Positions 18,802-26,861 of a DNA stretch of 64,000 nucleotides are shown piece after piece. A program made the position numbers and the translations under genes. The stretch is from Saccharopolyspora sp. SCSIO 74807 (GTDB taxonomy: Bacteria; Actinomycetota; Actinomycetes; Mycobacteriales; Pseudonocardiaceae): NCBI RefSeq assembly GCF_037023755.1, contig NZ_CP146100.1, positions 4,929,501 through 4,993,500 on the forward strand, given 5' to 3'. Numbering within the stretch: position 1 is the first letter of the stretch; the number at the start of each line of letters is the position of its first letter. Under the pieces are notes generated by a model that was not told the DNA's origin, searched no databases, and saw only the letters and a list, made by a program, of their open reading frames with translations.

Positions 18802-19353
18802 CTAGGTGAGGCGGCGGTAGTCGTCCGGGGTGTCCACATCGGATGCTTCGGTGCCGGTGGCGGGCACGCGGGCCGGTTCGAGCTGGGCCAGCAGGTCGCG
18901 GACCGGGCGGTTCACCACTTCCGCCGGCATGTGCTCGCGCAGCGCCTCGGCCCGCCACACCCCCAGCAGCCACTGTGGACGATCGTCCGAGTCGATCAGT
19001 ACCGCGCCCGCATCGCGCACGGCCGCGCGCAGCCGGTCGATCGTCGAGGCGGTCAGGCCGGGGTGGTCGGCGGCCACGACGGCCACCAGCCCGACCTCGC
19101 GCGGGACTTCCCGCAGACCCGCGTGCAAACCGGCCAGCGGTCCGCTGCGCGGAGGGTCCTCCCGAGCCCATCGGACCGGCACCGCCACCGGCCGTTCCGG
19201 TCCGACGATGACGATCGGCTCGGCTCCGCCCACCGCCGCCAGCGTGCGATCCAGCAACGTGCAGCCACCGACCCGCAGAGCGAGTTTGTCCACGCCGCCG
19301 AGCCGCTTGGCCTCGCCGCCCGCGAGCACCACCGCAGCGAATCCGTTCGTCAC
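18802..19353 (-). CDS. mobA: Molybdenum cofactor guanylyltransferase
   Basis: A 183-residue nucleotidyltransferase that attaches GMP to molybdopterin to make the MGD cofactor. The N-terminal signature VVLAGGEAKRLGGVDKLAL matches LAGGxSxRxGxDK, and GPLAGLHAGL and VVAADHPGL follow at the expected places. GTG 19353 has AAGGA upstream. Its presence about 2.6 kb from a molybdopterin nitrate reductase operon fits a supporting role, though it lies on the opposite strand with two unrelated genes in between. Confidence 0.88.
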   Translation of the reverse strand: MTNGFAAVVLAGGEAKRLGGVDKLALRVGGCTLLDRTLAAVGGAEPIVIVGPERPVAVPVRWAREDPPRSGPLAGLHAGLREVPREVGLVAVVAADHPGLTASTIDRLRAAVRDAGAVLIDSDDRPQWLLGVWRAEALREHMPAEVVNRPVRDLLAQLEPARVPATGTEASDVDTPDDYRRLT

Positions 19354-19402
19354 GCAGCGATCCTTATCGCACCGGTTCCACCGCCGCCGGGCCGGCCCGG
19401 AT

Positions 19403-20743
19403 TCAGAACATGCGCACCGCGTAAGGCGCGATCCCGTCGTAGCGCACAGGCGCGACACGCACCTGCGAGCCGGAGTACGGCGCTTCCACCATCTTGCCGT
19501 TGCCCAGGTACAGCGCCACGTGGTGGACGCTGCCGCTGCTGCGCCAGAACAGCATGTCGCCGCGCTGCATCGACGACAGCGAAACCTGCTCGCCCGCCTT
19601 GTACTGGTAGCCGCTGTAGTGGTCGAGCTCCACACCGGCCGCGGCGAATGCGTAGACCATCAGGCCCGAGCAGTCGAAGCCGGTCTTGCGGTAGTCGCCG
19701 TAGGAGTCGGCCACTCCCCCGTCCCGGATGCCTTGCGTCGGTCCGTCCTCGTCGCCGCCGCCCCATGCGTACGGCATCCCGAGCTGGGACATCGCCCGCT
19801 GCACGACGGTCTCGACCCCGGCTGGCGCCGCGTCGTCGGAGTCGTCGGAATCATCCGAGCCACCGGAGTCCCCGGTGGGCGCCGGCCGGGACGCCGCCTG
19901 CGCGGCCTGTGCGGCCTGCTGGGCTTGCGCCTGCGCCTGCTGCTCGGCCTCGCGGGCGTCGAGCCATTCCTGGTAGCGGTCCTTCTGGCCCTCCATGCCC
20001 TGCACCGTGGAGCGGGCCTGCCGCAGTTCGGCCTGCGCGCCGTCGCGTTCGGCTGCGAGCCGTTGTGCGCTACCGGCCTGCCCAGCGCGCGCGGCGATGG
20101 CGGCGCTCTGCGCGGCTTCGGCCCGGCCGCGCGCGGCGTCGGCCGCAGCGCGCTTGGCCGCGGCGTCCTGCAACGCCTGGCGGGCCAGCGAGTCCTTGTT
20201 GACCCGCTCGATGCGGGCGCGTTCGAGGTCGTCGAGGACGTCGAGCTGATCGCGGCTGACGATGTCCAGCAGTTCGGCGCGGTTGAGCAGCTCTTCCGGA
20301 CCACGCGCGCCCGCGAAGGCGGTCAGCGAGCCGATGCGGCTGCCCTGGCGGTAGCTGCCCGCGGCGAAACGGTCGAGCCGCTCCCGCTGGCGCTCGACCT
20401 CGGTGGCAGCGGCGGTGGCTTGATCCCCGGCGCCGTGCGCCAGCTGCTCGGCGCGGCTGTGCGCGCGTTCGGCGCGGGTCATGTCGACGCGGGCCTTGTT
20501 GGCCTCTTCCATCGCGACTTCGACGCCGGCCCCGAGTTCGTCGAGGCGGGTCTCGGCTTCGGCGAGCCGCTGGGTCAGCGCACCCACCTGGCCGGCCCGG
20601 TCCCCGGCGAGCTCGCGCTGCGCCTGCAGGTCGCCTTCGTCCGGTCGCGGGGGCGGCGGCGTGCTGCCCGCGACCGGAGGGCAGCTCACCGCCACCAGCG
20701 CAGCCAGCAGGAGCCCGCCGGAAAGCTGTCGGGATCGCCGCAC
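19403..20743 (-). CDS. Secreted NlpC/P60 (C40) peptidoglycan endopeptidase, RipA-like
   Basis: The 446-residue protein begins with an Arg-rich N-terminus and a hydrophobic signal segment (LLLAALVAVSC), so it is exported. A weak lipobox-like Ala-Val-Ser-Cys is present but is not convincing. Residues 40-290 form a long Ala/Arg/Glu/Gln coiled coil, then a Ser/Asp linker. The C-terminal NlpC/P60 domain has the catalytic Cys in TGFDCSGLMVYAF and His in GSVHHVALYLGNGKMVEAP. It would cleave peptide stems in peptidoglycan during growth and division. GTG 20743 has AGGAGGTGA upstream. It takes the ripA place in the conserved locus. Confidence 0.93.
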   Translation of the reverse strand: MRRSRQLSGGLLLAALVAVSCPPVAGSTPPPPRPDEGDLQAQRELAGDRAGQVGALTQRLAEAETRLDELGAGVEVAMEEANKARVDMTRAERAHSRAEQLAHGAGDQATAAATEVERQRERLDRFAAGSYRQGSRIGSLTAFAGARGPEELLNRAELLDIVSRDQLDVLDDLERARIERVNKDSLARQALQDAAAKRAAADAARGRAEAAQSAAIAARAGQAGSAQRLAAERDGAQAELRQARSTVQGMEGQKDRYQEWLDAREAEQQAQAQAQQAAQAAQAASRPAPTGDSGGSDDSDDSDDAAPAGVETVVQRAMSQLGMPYAWGGGDEDGPTQGIRDGGVADSYGDYRKTGFDCSGLMVYAFAAAGVELDHYSGYQYKAGEQVSLSSMQRGDMLFWRSSGSVHHVALYLGNGKMVEAPYSGSQVRVAPVRYDGIAPYAVRMF

Positions 20744-20995
20744 GAGCCGTCACCTCCTGTCGCCGACGGCTCGTTGGACCGTTCGGCCTTGCAGGCATTG
20801 CGCCATTCGGCGCACAGGACGGAAGCAACTCTGCGATGCGACCTCAAAGCTCGCAATTCGTAACTTGCACCTCTTGCGGCACAACATGCACACCACGGCG
20901 GTGGTAATGATCTTGTGCGCAGCGCGGATCGCCGGCACGTGACTTGCCAACAAAAATTTCGCGGGCGAGCCGCCCGGGCGGGCAGCGGAGCGGGC

Positions 20996-21850
20996 TCAGC
21001 TCCAGGTGCCGGGGTCGCCCCAAGTGCTCAGCGGCTCGTCGGAGCCGGTGGCGGGGACGGCGACCAGTTCCGGCAGCACCTCGACCAGCGGCTCGCGCAG
21101 CACGGCCGCGGCCAGCTCGTCATAGGGAGTGGGCTCTGCGTTGCAGACCACCAAGTCCGCCCCGGCCCGCACGGCCAGTTCGGCGAGCCCAGCGGCGGGC
21201 TGCACGGTCAGCGAGGTGCCCGCGGTCAGGAACAGGTCGCAGTCCAGCGCCGCCCGCTGCGCGGACCGGATCACGTCCGCGTCCAGGGCTTGCCCGAAGG
21301 AGATCGTGCTGGACTTCAGGATGCCGCCGCAGGAGTTGCACGGCGGGTCCGGCTCGCCCGCGGCGACCCGTTGCAGCGCGGCGCGCATCGTGCCGGTCGA
21401 GCCGCAATCCAGGCACACCACGCCGAAAACCGAACCGTGCAGTTCCAGCACCGAACCGGAGTCCAGCCCGGCGCTCTGGTGCAGCCCGTCGATGTTCTGG
21501 GTCAGCACCGTGCGCAACCGCTGCTGGGCGGCGAGGTCGGTGAACGCGCGGTGCGCGGCGTTCGGCTCCGCGCTCCACGCCGGATGCTCGGCGCGGCTGC
21601 GCCACGCCTTCCTGCGCACCTCCGGATCGGCGACGTAGCAGTTGATGTCGCTGAGCCGCTGCGCCTCCGGGTCCCGCGTCCACACCCCGTTCGGACCGCG
21701 GAAGTCCGGGATGCCGGAGGCGGTGGAAAGCCCGGCCCCGGTCAACGCGGTGATCCGCCGCGCCCCGGCGAACAGGGCGCGGGCGCGCTCGAGGGCTTCG
21801 GAACTTCCGCGTGCTGGCACATCCCCACCGTGCCACGTGTCCCAGCTCAC
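20996..21850 (-). CDS. NAD-dependent protein deacetylase, sirtuin family
   Basis: The 284-residue sirtuin has all core motifs: TALTGAGLSTASGIPDFRGPNGVW, TQNIDGLHQSAG and ELHGSVFGVVCLDCG with the catalytic His. The zinc cysteines are CLDCG and CNSCG, and GTSLTVQPAAG is also present. It removes acyl groups from lysines using NAD+. ATG 21850 is used, with a downstream GTG possible. The 252-base gap between it and the upstream peptidase gene contains nothing recognised. Confidence 0.95.
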   Translation of the reverse strand: MSWDTWHGGDVPARGSSEALERARALFAGARRITALTGAGLSTASGIPDFRGPNGVWTRDPEAQRLSDINCYVADPEVRRKAWRSRAEHPAWSAEPNAAHRAFTDLAAQQRLRTVLTQNIDGLHQSAGLDSGSVLELHGSVFGVVCLDCGSTGTMRAALQRVAAGEPDPPCNSCGGILKSSTISFGQALDADVIRSAQRAALDCDLFLTAGTSLTVQPAAGLAELAVRAGADLVVCNAEPTPYDELAAAVLREPLVEVLPELVAVPATGSDEPLSTWGDPGTWS

Positions 21851-21916
21851 CCGTATGCCGGGCGGATTCGCAGCGCACTGCGGCCGCGCGGGCCTGCGAA
21901 GGTCGTTTTCCCGGTG

Positions 21917-21943
21917 GTAACTCGCGAAGAGCAGCGGTGAAAC
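21917..21943. promoter_or_regulatory. Candidate GlnR-like site upstream of the nitrate operon
   Basis: GTAAC (21917-21921), six bases, AGAGC, six bases, then GAAAC (21939-21943) gives the 11-base phasing of actinobacterial GlnR half-sites (GTnAC-n6-GAAAC). The middle half-site is poor. It lies 44 bases before the narK start. GlnR activates nitrate assimilation genes in many actinomycetes, so the placement is sensible but unproven. Confidence 0.4.
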
Positions 21944-21986
21944 ACCGGCTTCCTAACGTCTGGCCAGCCCGACGAGAGGAGCCGAT

Positions 21987-23357
21987 GTGCCCGCCGCCCC
22001 GCACACCCGACCCGGCCGGTGGATCGACGGCTGGGATCCCGAGGACGCGGTCTTCTGGGAGCGCACCGGCAGGCGCGTGGCCCGCCGGAACCTGCGGCTG
22101 TCGATCCTGTCCGAGCACATCGGATTCTCGGTGTGGAGCATCTGGTCGGTCATGGTGCTGTTCATGTCGCCGGCCATCGGACTGGGATTCACCGCCTCCG
22201 AGAAGTTCCTGCTGACCACGGTGCCGACGCTGGTGGGAGCGCTGCTGCGGCTGCCGTACAGCTACGCGGTGACGCGGTTCGGCGGTCGCAATTGGACGGT
22301 CGTCTCGACCGCCGCGCTGCTGGTGCCGACGGCGTCGACGGCCTACTTCGTGCAGCAGCCGGGCACCGAGCTGTGGGTGTTCCTGGTGCTGGGCGCGCTG
22401 ACCGGCGTGGGCGGCGGGAACTTCGCCTCGTCGATGACCAACATCACCGCGTTCTTCCCGCAGCGCGCGCAGGGCTGGGCGCTGGGGTTGAACGCGGGCG
22501 GCGGCAACATCGGCGTCGCGGTCGTCCAACTGGTCGGGCTGCTGGTGGTCGCGCTGGCCGGGAACACCTCCCCCGCACTGGTGGCCGGGGTGTACCTGCC
22601 GCTGATCGTGCTGGCCGCCCTGCTGGCGGCAGTGCGGATGGACAACGTCGACGCGGTCGTGGCCGCGCCCGGCGCGCAGCTGGAAGTGGTGCGAGACCGG
22701 CACGCCTGGTGGATCTCGCTGCTGTACGTCGGCACCTTCGGGTCGTTCATCGGCTACGGCTTCGCGTTCGGGCTGGTGCTGCAGAACGAGTTCGGTTCCA
22801 GCCCGCTGCAGGCGGCGACCTGGACGTTCCTGGGACCGCTGCTGGGTTCGCTGGCGCGACCGCTGGGCGGGCGGATGTCGGACCGCTTCGGCGGAGCGCG
22901 GGTGACGTTCTGGAACTTCCTGGCCATGGCGGTCGCGACCGGGGTGCTGCTGGTGGCTTCCGGGTCGGGTTCGTTCCCGCTGTACCTGACCGCGTTCATC
23001 GCGCTGTTCGTGCTGACCGGGGTCGGCAACGGATCGGTGTACAAGATGATCCCGGGGATCTTCACCGCGCGGGCGGCGCTTTCCGCCACCCCGGACGCGT
23101 TCGCGCAGGCCAGGCGGCTTTCGGGCGCGTTGATGGGGGTGGCCGGTGCGGTCGGCGCGCTGGGCGGGGTGTTCATCAACCTGACCTTCCGCGCCTCGTT
23201 CGGCGGGTCCGCGGCCAACGGGAACGCCGCGCTGCTGACGTTCCTCGCGTTCTACGTGCTGTGCCTGGTCCTGACCTGGGCGGTGTACCTGCGCCCGGCG
23301 CCCGGCCGGGTGGCGACGCGCCGGGAACCGGTCGCCGAAGGGGTCACCAGTGCCTGA
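21987..23357 (+). CDS. narK: Nitrate/nitrite transporter, MFS
   Basis: The 456-residue permease has 12 predicted helices and the nitrate-porter signatures GVGGGNFASSMTNITAFFP and LGLNAGGGNIGVAVVQ, plus GNGSVYKMIPGIF late in the protein. It imports nitrate for assimilation, possibly with nitrite exchange. GTG 21987 is preceded by GAGAGGAG. It is the first gene of the operon and overlaps the nitrate reductase start by 8 bases. Confidence 0.95.
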   Translation: MPAAPHTRPGRWIDGWDPEDAVFWERTGRRVARRNLRLSILSEHIGFSVWSIWSVMVLFMSPAIGLGFTASEKFLLTTVPTLVGALLRLPYSYAVTRFGGRNWTVVSTAALLVPTASTAYFVQQPGTELWVFLVLGALTGVGGGNFASSMTNITAFFPQRAQGWALGLNAGGGNIGVAVVQLVGLLVVALAGNTSPALVAGVYLPLIVLAALLAAVRMDNVDAVVAAPGAQLEVVRDRHAWWISLLYVGTFGSFIGYGFAFGLVLQNEFGSSPLQAATWTFLGPLLGSLARPLGGRMSDRFGGARVTFWNFLAMAVATGVLLVASGSGSFPLYLTAFIALFVLTGVGNGSVYKMIPGIFTARAALSATPDAFAQARRLSGALMGVAGAVGALGGVFINLTFRASFGGSAANGNAALLTFLAFYVLCLVLTWAVYLRPAPGRVATRREPVAEGVTSA

Positions 23358-25458
23358 GCCGCGCACCGTCGCCACCCACTGCCCCTATTGCGCCTTGCAG
23401 TGCGGAACCCGGCTCACCCGCGAACGCGCGGGCGTGACCGTGGTTCCGACGGACTTCCCGGTGAATCGGGGCGGGTTGTGCCAGAAGGGCTGGACCGCGG
23501 CGTCCCTGTTGGACATTCCGGACCGCCTGGTGCATCCGATGGTCCGCCGTGGCGGGGAACTCGTAGCCGCGGACTGGGACACGGCGCTGGGAACCGTCGC
23601 CGATCGGCTGCTGGGATTGCGCGCCGAACACGGCCCGGACGCGGTGGCCGTGTTCGGCGGCGGCGGGCTGACCAACGAGAAGGCTTACCTGCTCGGGAAG
23701 TTCGCCCGGCTGGCGCTGGGCACCAGCCGGATCGACTACAACGGGCGGTTCTGCATGTCCTCGGCCGCGGCTGCGGGCAACGCCGCGTTCGGGCTGGACC
23801 GCGGGCTGCCGTTCCCGGTGACCGACCTGGGCGCGGCGGACGCGGTGCTGCTGGCCGGTGCGAACCCGGCGGAGACGATGCCGCCGCTGATGCAGCACCT
23901 CGCCCGGCCGGACCTGGTCGTGATCGACCCGCGGCGCACCGCCACGGCCGAGCGCGCCGCGCTGCACCTGCAACCCGCACCGGGCACGGATCTCGCGCTG
24001 GCGCTGGGTCTGCTGCACATCGCGGTCGTCGACGGCTGGTACGACGACGGCTACGTACGCGAGCGCACCAGCGGTTTCGACGCGGCTCGGCAACGGGCGA
24101 TGACGTGGTGGCCGGAGCGGGTCGAACGGGTCACCGGCGTGCCGGTGGGCGCGCAACGCGCGGCGGTGCGGATGCTGGCGCGGGCCGAGCGGGCCTACGT
24201 GCTCACCGGCCGCGGCGCCGAGCAGCACAGCAAGGGCACCGACACCGTCGCCGCATTCATCAACCTGTCCCTGGCGCTGGGCCTGCCGGGCCGCGAAGGC
24301 AGCGGCTACGGCTGCCTGACCGGACAGGGCAACGGGCAGGGCGGCCGGGAACACGGGCAGAAGGCCGATCAGCTGCCGGGCTACCGGATGATCACCGACG
24401 AGGCCGCTCGCGAACACGTCTCCCGGATCTGGGGCGTGCCGCCGGAGACCCTGCCGGGACCGGGCAGCAGCGCCTACGAGCTGCTCAACGGGCTCGGCAC
24501 CCCGCACGGCCCCCGCGCGATGCTGGTGTTCGGCTCGAACCCGGCCGTTTCCGCGCCGCACGCCGCGCACATCACCGCACGTCTGTCCAGTTTGGACTTC
24601 TTGGTGGTGGCGGACTTCGTGCCGTCGGAGACCGCGCGGATGGCCGACGTGGTGCTGCCGGTGACGCAGTGGGCCGAGGAGGACGGCACCATGACCAACC
24701 TCGAAGGCCGCGTGTTGCGCCGCCGCCGGTTGCAGAACCCGCCCGGGCACGTCCGCTCCGACCTCGAAGTGCTGCACGGGCTGGCGCGGCGGCTGGGCGA
24801 ACCGGCGCAGCGCTACCCCACTGCACCGCGCGAAGTGTTCGAGGAGCTGCGGCGCGCCTCCGCAGGCGGCAAGGCCGACTACTCCGGTATCGACTACGAA
24901 CGCCTCGACACCGAGGCGCTGTACTGGCCGTGCCCGGCGGAAGGCCCGGACGGGACCGCTCATCCCGGCACGCCGCGGCTGTTCCTGCACGGCTTCGCCC
25001 ACCCCGACGGGCGGGCGCGGTTCGCAGCGGTCGAGCACCGCGCCGCGGCCGAGTCGGTGCGCGCGGAGTTCCCGCTGCTGGCCACCACCGGCCGCGAGCT
25101 GGCGCAGTACCAATCCGGTGCGCAGACCCGCCGGGTCGCCGAACTCGACGCAGCGGCACCGGAGGCGTTCGTCGAGGTCCATCCGGACACCGCAGAACGC
25201 GCCGGGCTGCGCGCGGGCGCTCTGGCGGTGGTGACCTCCGCGCGCGGCGAAGTGGTTGCGCGCGTGCGGCTGGTCGCGTCGATGCGCACCGACACCGTGT
25301 TCCTGCCGTTCCACTTCCCGGGCGATGGCCGCGCGAACCTGCTCACCAACCCGGCGCTGGACCCGCGCAGCCGGATGCCGGAGTTCAAGGTCGCCGCGGT
25401 GCGGATCGGCCCGCACCCGCCGCCCGGGATCACGGCTGCCGAGGAGGTGCCCGCGTGA
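23350..25458 (+). CDS. Assimilatory nitrate reductase, molybdopterin catalytic subunit
   Basis: The 702-residue cytoplasmic oxidoreductase reduces nitrate to nitrite. Cys 11, 14, 18 and 44 form the N-terminal [4Fe-4S] site (HCPYCALQCG ... GGLCQKGW). Then come molybdopterin-binding stretches YNGRFCMSSAAAAGN, GANPAETMPP, YGCLTGQGNGQGGREHGQKADQLPG and the C-terminal MopB domain (TTGRELAQYQSGAQTRR; VFLPFHFPGDGRANLLTNPALDP). No Tat signal is present, which fits an assimilatory enzyme. It overlaps narK upstream and the FAD reductase downstream (GTGA). Confidence 0.94.
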   Translation: MPEPRTVATHCPYCALQCGTRLTRERAGVTVVPTDFPVNRGGLCQKGWTAASLLDIPDRLVHPMVRRGGELVAADWDTALGTVADRLLGLRAEHGPDAVAVFGGGGLTNEKAYLLGKFARLALGTSRIDYNGRFCMSSAAAAGNAAFGLDRGLPFPVTDLGAADAVLLAGANPAETMPPLMQHLARPDLVVIDPRRTATAERAALHLQPAPGTDLALALGLLHIAVVDGWYDDGYVRERTSGFDAARQRAMTWWPERVERVTGVPVGAQRAAVRMLARAERAYVLTGRGAEQHSKGTDTVAAFINLSLALGLPGREGSGYGCLTGQGNGQGGREHGQKADQLPGYRMITDEAAREHVSRIWGVPPETLPGPGSSAYELLNGLGTPHGPRAMLVFGSNPAVSAPHAAHITARLSSLDFLVVADFVPSETARMADVVLPVTQWAEEDGTMTNLEGRVLRRRRLQNPPGHVRSDLEVLHGLARRLGEPAQRYPTAPREVFEELRRASAGGKADYSGIDYERLDTEALYWPCPAEGPDGTAHPGTPRLFLHGFAHPDGRARFAAVEHRAAAESVRAEFPLLATTGRELAQYQSGAQTRRVAELDAAAPEAFVEVHPDTAERAGLRAGALAVVTSARGEVVARVRLVASMRTDTVFLPFHFPGDGRANLLTNPALDPRSRMPEFKVAAVRIGPHPPPGITAAEEVPA

Positions 25459-26861
25459 GCCACGTGCTGGTCATCGGGAACGGTCCGGCCGCGCACCGAC
25501 TGGTGGAGCGGCTGCGCCACCACGGGCACCACGGGCCGATCACCGTGCTGGGCCAGGAGCCGCGTCCCGCGTACAACCGGGTGCTGCTGGCCTCGGTGCT
25601 GGACGGGACGCTCAGTCCGGACTCGGTCACGCTGCCGGAGTCCGAAGCGCAAGTGCGGCTGGGCGTGACCGCCACCGCCATCGATCCGGCGCGGCGGCTG
25701 GTGCGCACCACCACCGGCGTGGTGCACCGCTACGACGAGCTCGTGCTGGCCACCGGAGCGCGGGCGACCGTGCCGGGGATTGCCGGGGTGCGGAGCAGGA
25801 ACGGCGGACTCGCGGACGGCGTGACGACGCTGCGCACGCTGGCCGATTGCGAACGGATCGCCGGTGACGCGCAGCGCGCGGTCGTGCTCGGCGGCGGAGT
25901 GCTCGGAGTCGAGACCGCGCGCGGGCTCCAAGGCCGCGGCATCGACGTCACGCTCGTGCACCCGCAGCCGCATCCGATGGACCGCCAGCTCGATGCCGCC
26001 GGTGGCGAACTGCTCGCGGAGCACCTGCGAGGTATGGGCGTGGCCACCGAGCTGGGCCGTCGCGCGGTGACCTACCGGCCCGGCGAACTCGTGCTCGACG
26101 ACGGCCGGGTGCTGCGAGCCGACGCGCTCGTGCTGTGCACCGGGGTGCAGCCGGAGACGGACACGGCGGGCACGGCCGGGCTCGCGGTCGGGCGCGGCGT
26201 GCTCGTGGACGACCGGATGCGCACCACCGACCCGCACGTGCACGCGATCGGCGACTGCGCCGAGCACGACGGGCTGGTGCCGGGGCTGATCGCGCCCGCT
26301 TGGGAGCAGGCGGACGTGCTCGCGCAGGTGCTCACCGGCGGGCACGCGCGTTATGCGCCCGCAGGCAGCGTGACCCGGCTGAAGGCTCGCGGCATCGACC
26401 TGTCCGCCATCGGCGCGGCGTCCAGTTTGGACGGTTCGCGGACCGATGTGGAGCTGGTGACCGTGGCCGATCCGGCGCGCGGCCGGTACGCGAAGCTCGC
26501 GCTGCGCCGGGACCGGGTCGCCGGTGCCGTGCTGATCGGGTTCCCGCAGGCCGGTGCCGCGATCGGCCAGCTGCACGAGCGCGACCTGCCCGTGCCCGCG
26601 GACCGGCTGGGACTGCTGCTGGGCGGCGGCGCGCCCGAGCGGTCCGCACCCGCCGAACTCGCCGACGACGCGGTGCTCTGCCGCTGCAACAACGTCACCA
26701 AGAACCGCCTCGTGCGGGCCTTCCACGACGGTGCTCGCGACGCCGGCGCGCTCGCGCGGGCGACCAGGGCGACCACCGGCTGCGGCGGCTGCGGCGACGA
26801 GGTGCGCCGGCTCTGCGGCGCCTTGCTGGAGACCTCGACCGAACAGGAGGGAGCGGCATGA
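25455..26861 (+). CDS. FAD/NAD(P)-dependent reductase with C-terminal [2Fe-2S] BFD domain
   Basis: The 468-residue protein looks like the N-terminal half of NirB standing alone. It has an N-terminal FAD motif LVIGNGPAAHRLVERL, an NAD(P) motif VVLGGGVLGVETARGL, AIGDCAEHDGL, and a C-terminal CRCNNVTKNRL ... TGCGGCGDEV cysteine set for [2Fe-2S]. It most likely passes electrons from NAD(P)H to the nitrate reductase encoded just before it, like NasB. Starts and stops overlap by 4 bases on both sides. Confidence 0.9.
   Translation: MSHVLVIGNGPAAHRLVERLRHHGHHGPITVLGQEPRPAYNRVLLASVLDGTLSPDSVTLPESEAQVRLGVTATAIDPARRLVRTTTGVVHRYDELVLATGARATVPGIAGVRSRNGGLADGVTTLRTLADCERIAGDAQRAVVLGGGVLGVETARGLQGRGIDVTLVHPQPHPMDRQLDAAGGELLAEHLRGMGVATELGRRAVTYRPGELVLDDGRVLRADALVLCTGVQPETDTAGTAGLAVGRGVLVDDRMRTTDPHVHAIGDCAEHDGLVPGLIAPAWEQADVLAQVLTGGHARYAPAGSVTRLKARGIDLSAIGAASSLDGSRTDVELVTVADPARGRYAKLALRRDRVAGAVLIGFPQAGAAIGQLHERDLPVPADRLGLLLGGGAPERSAPAELADDAVLCRCNNVTKNRLVRAFHDGARDAGALARATRATTGCGGCGDEVRRLCGALLETSTEQEGAA

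Noticed and set aside
20687-20743. Lipoprotein signal on the NlpC/P60 protein
   Set aside because: The residues before the Cys (Ala-Val-Ser) fit the lipobox poorly and RipA-type enzymes are secreted without lipid.
20744-20995. Possible c-di-AMP (ydaO) riboswitch near the NlpC/P60 gene
   Set aside because: Such switches often sit upstream of cell-wall hydrolase genes, but the conserved ydaO sequence blocks are not seen in this gap.
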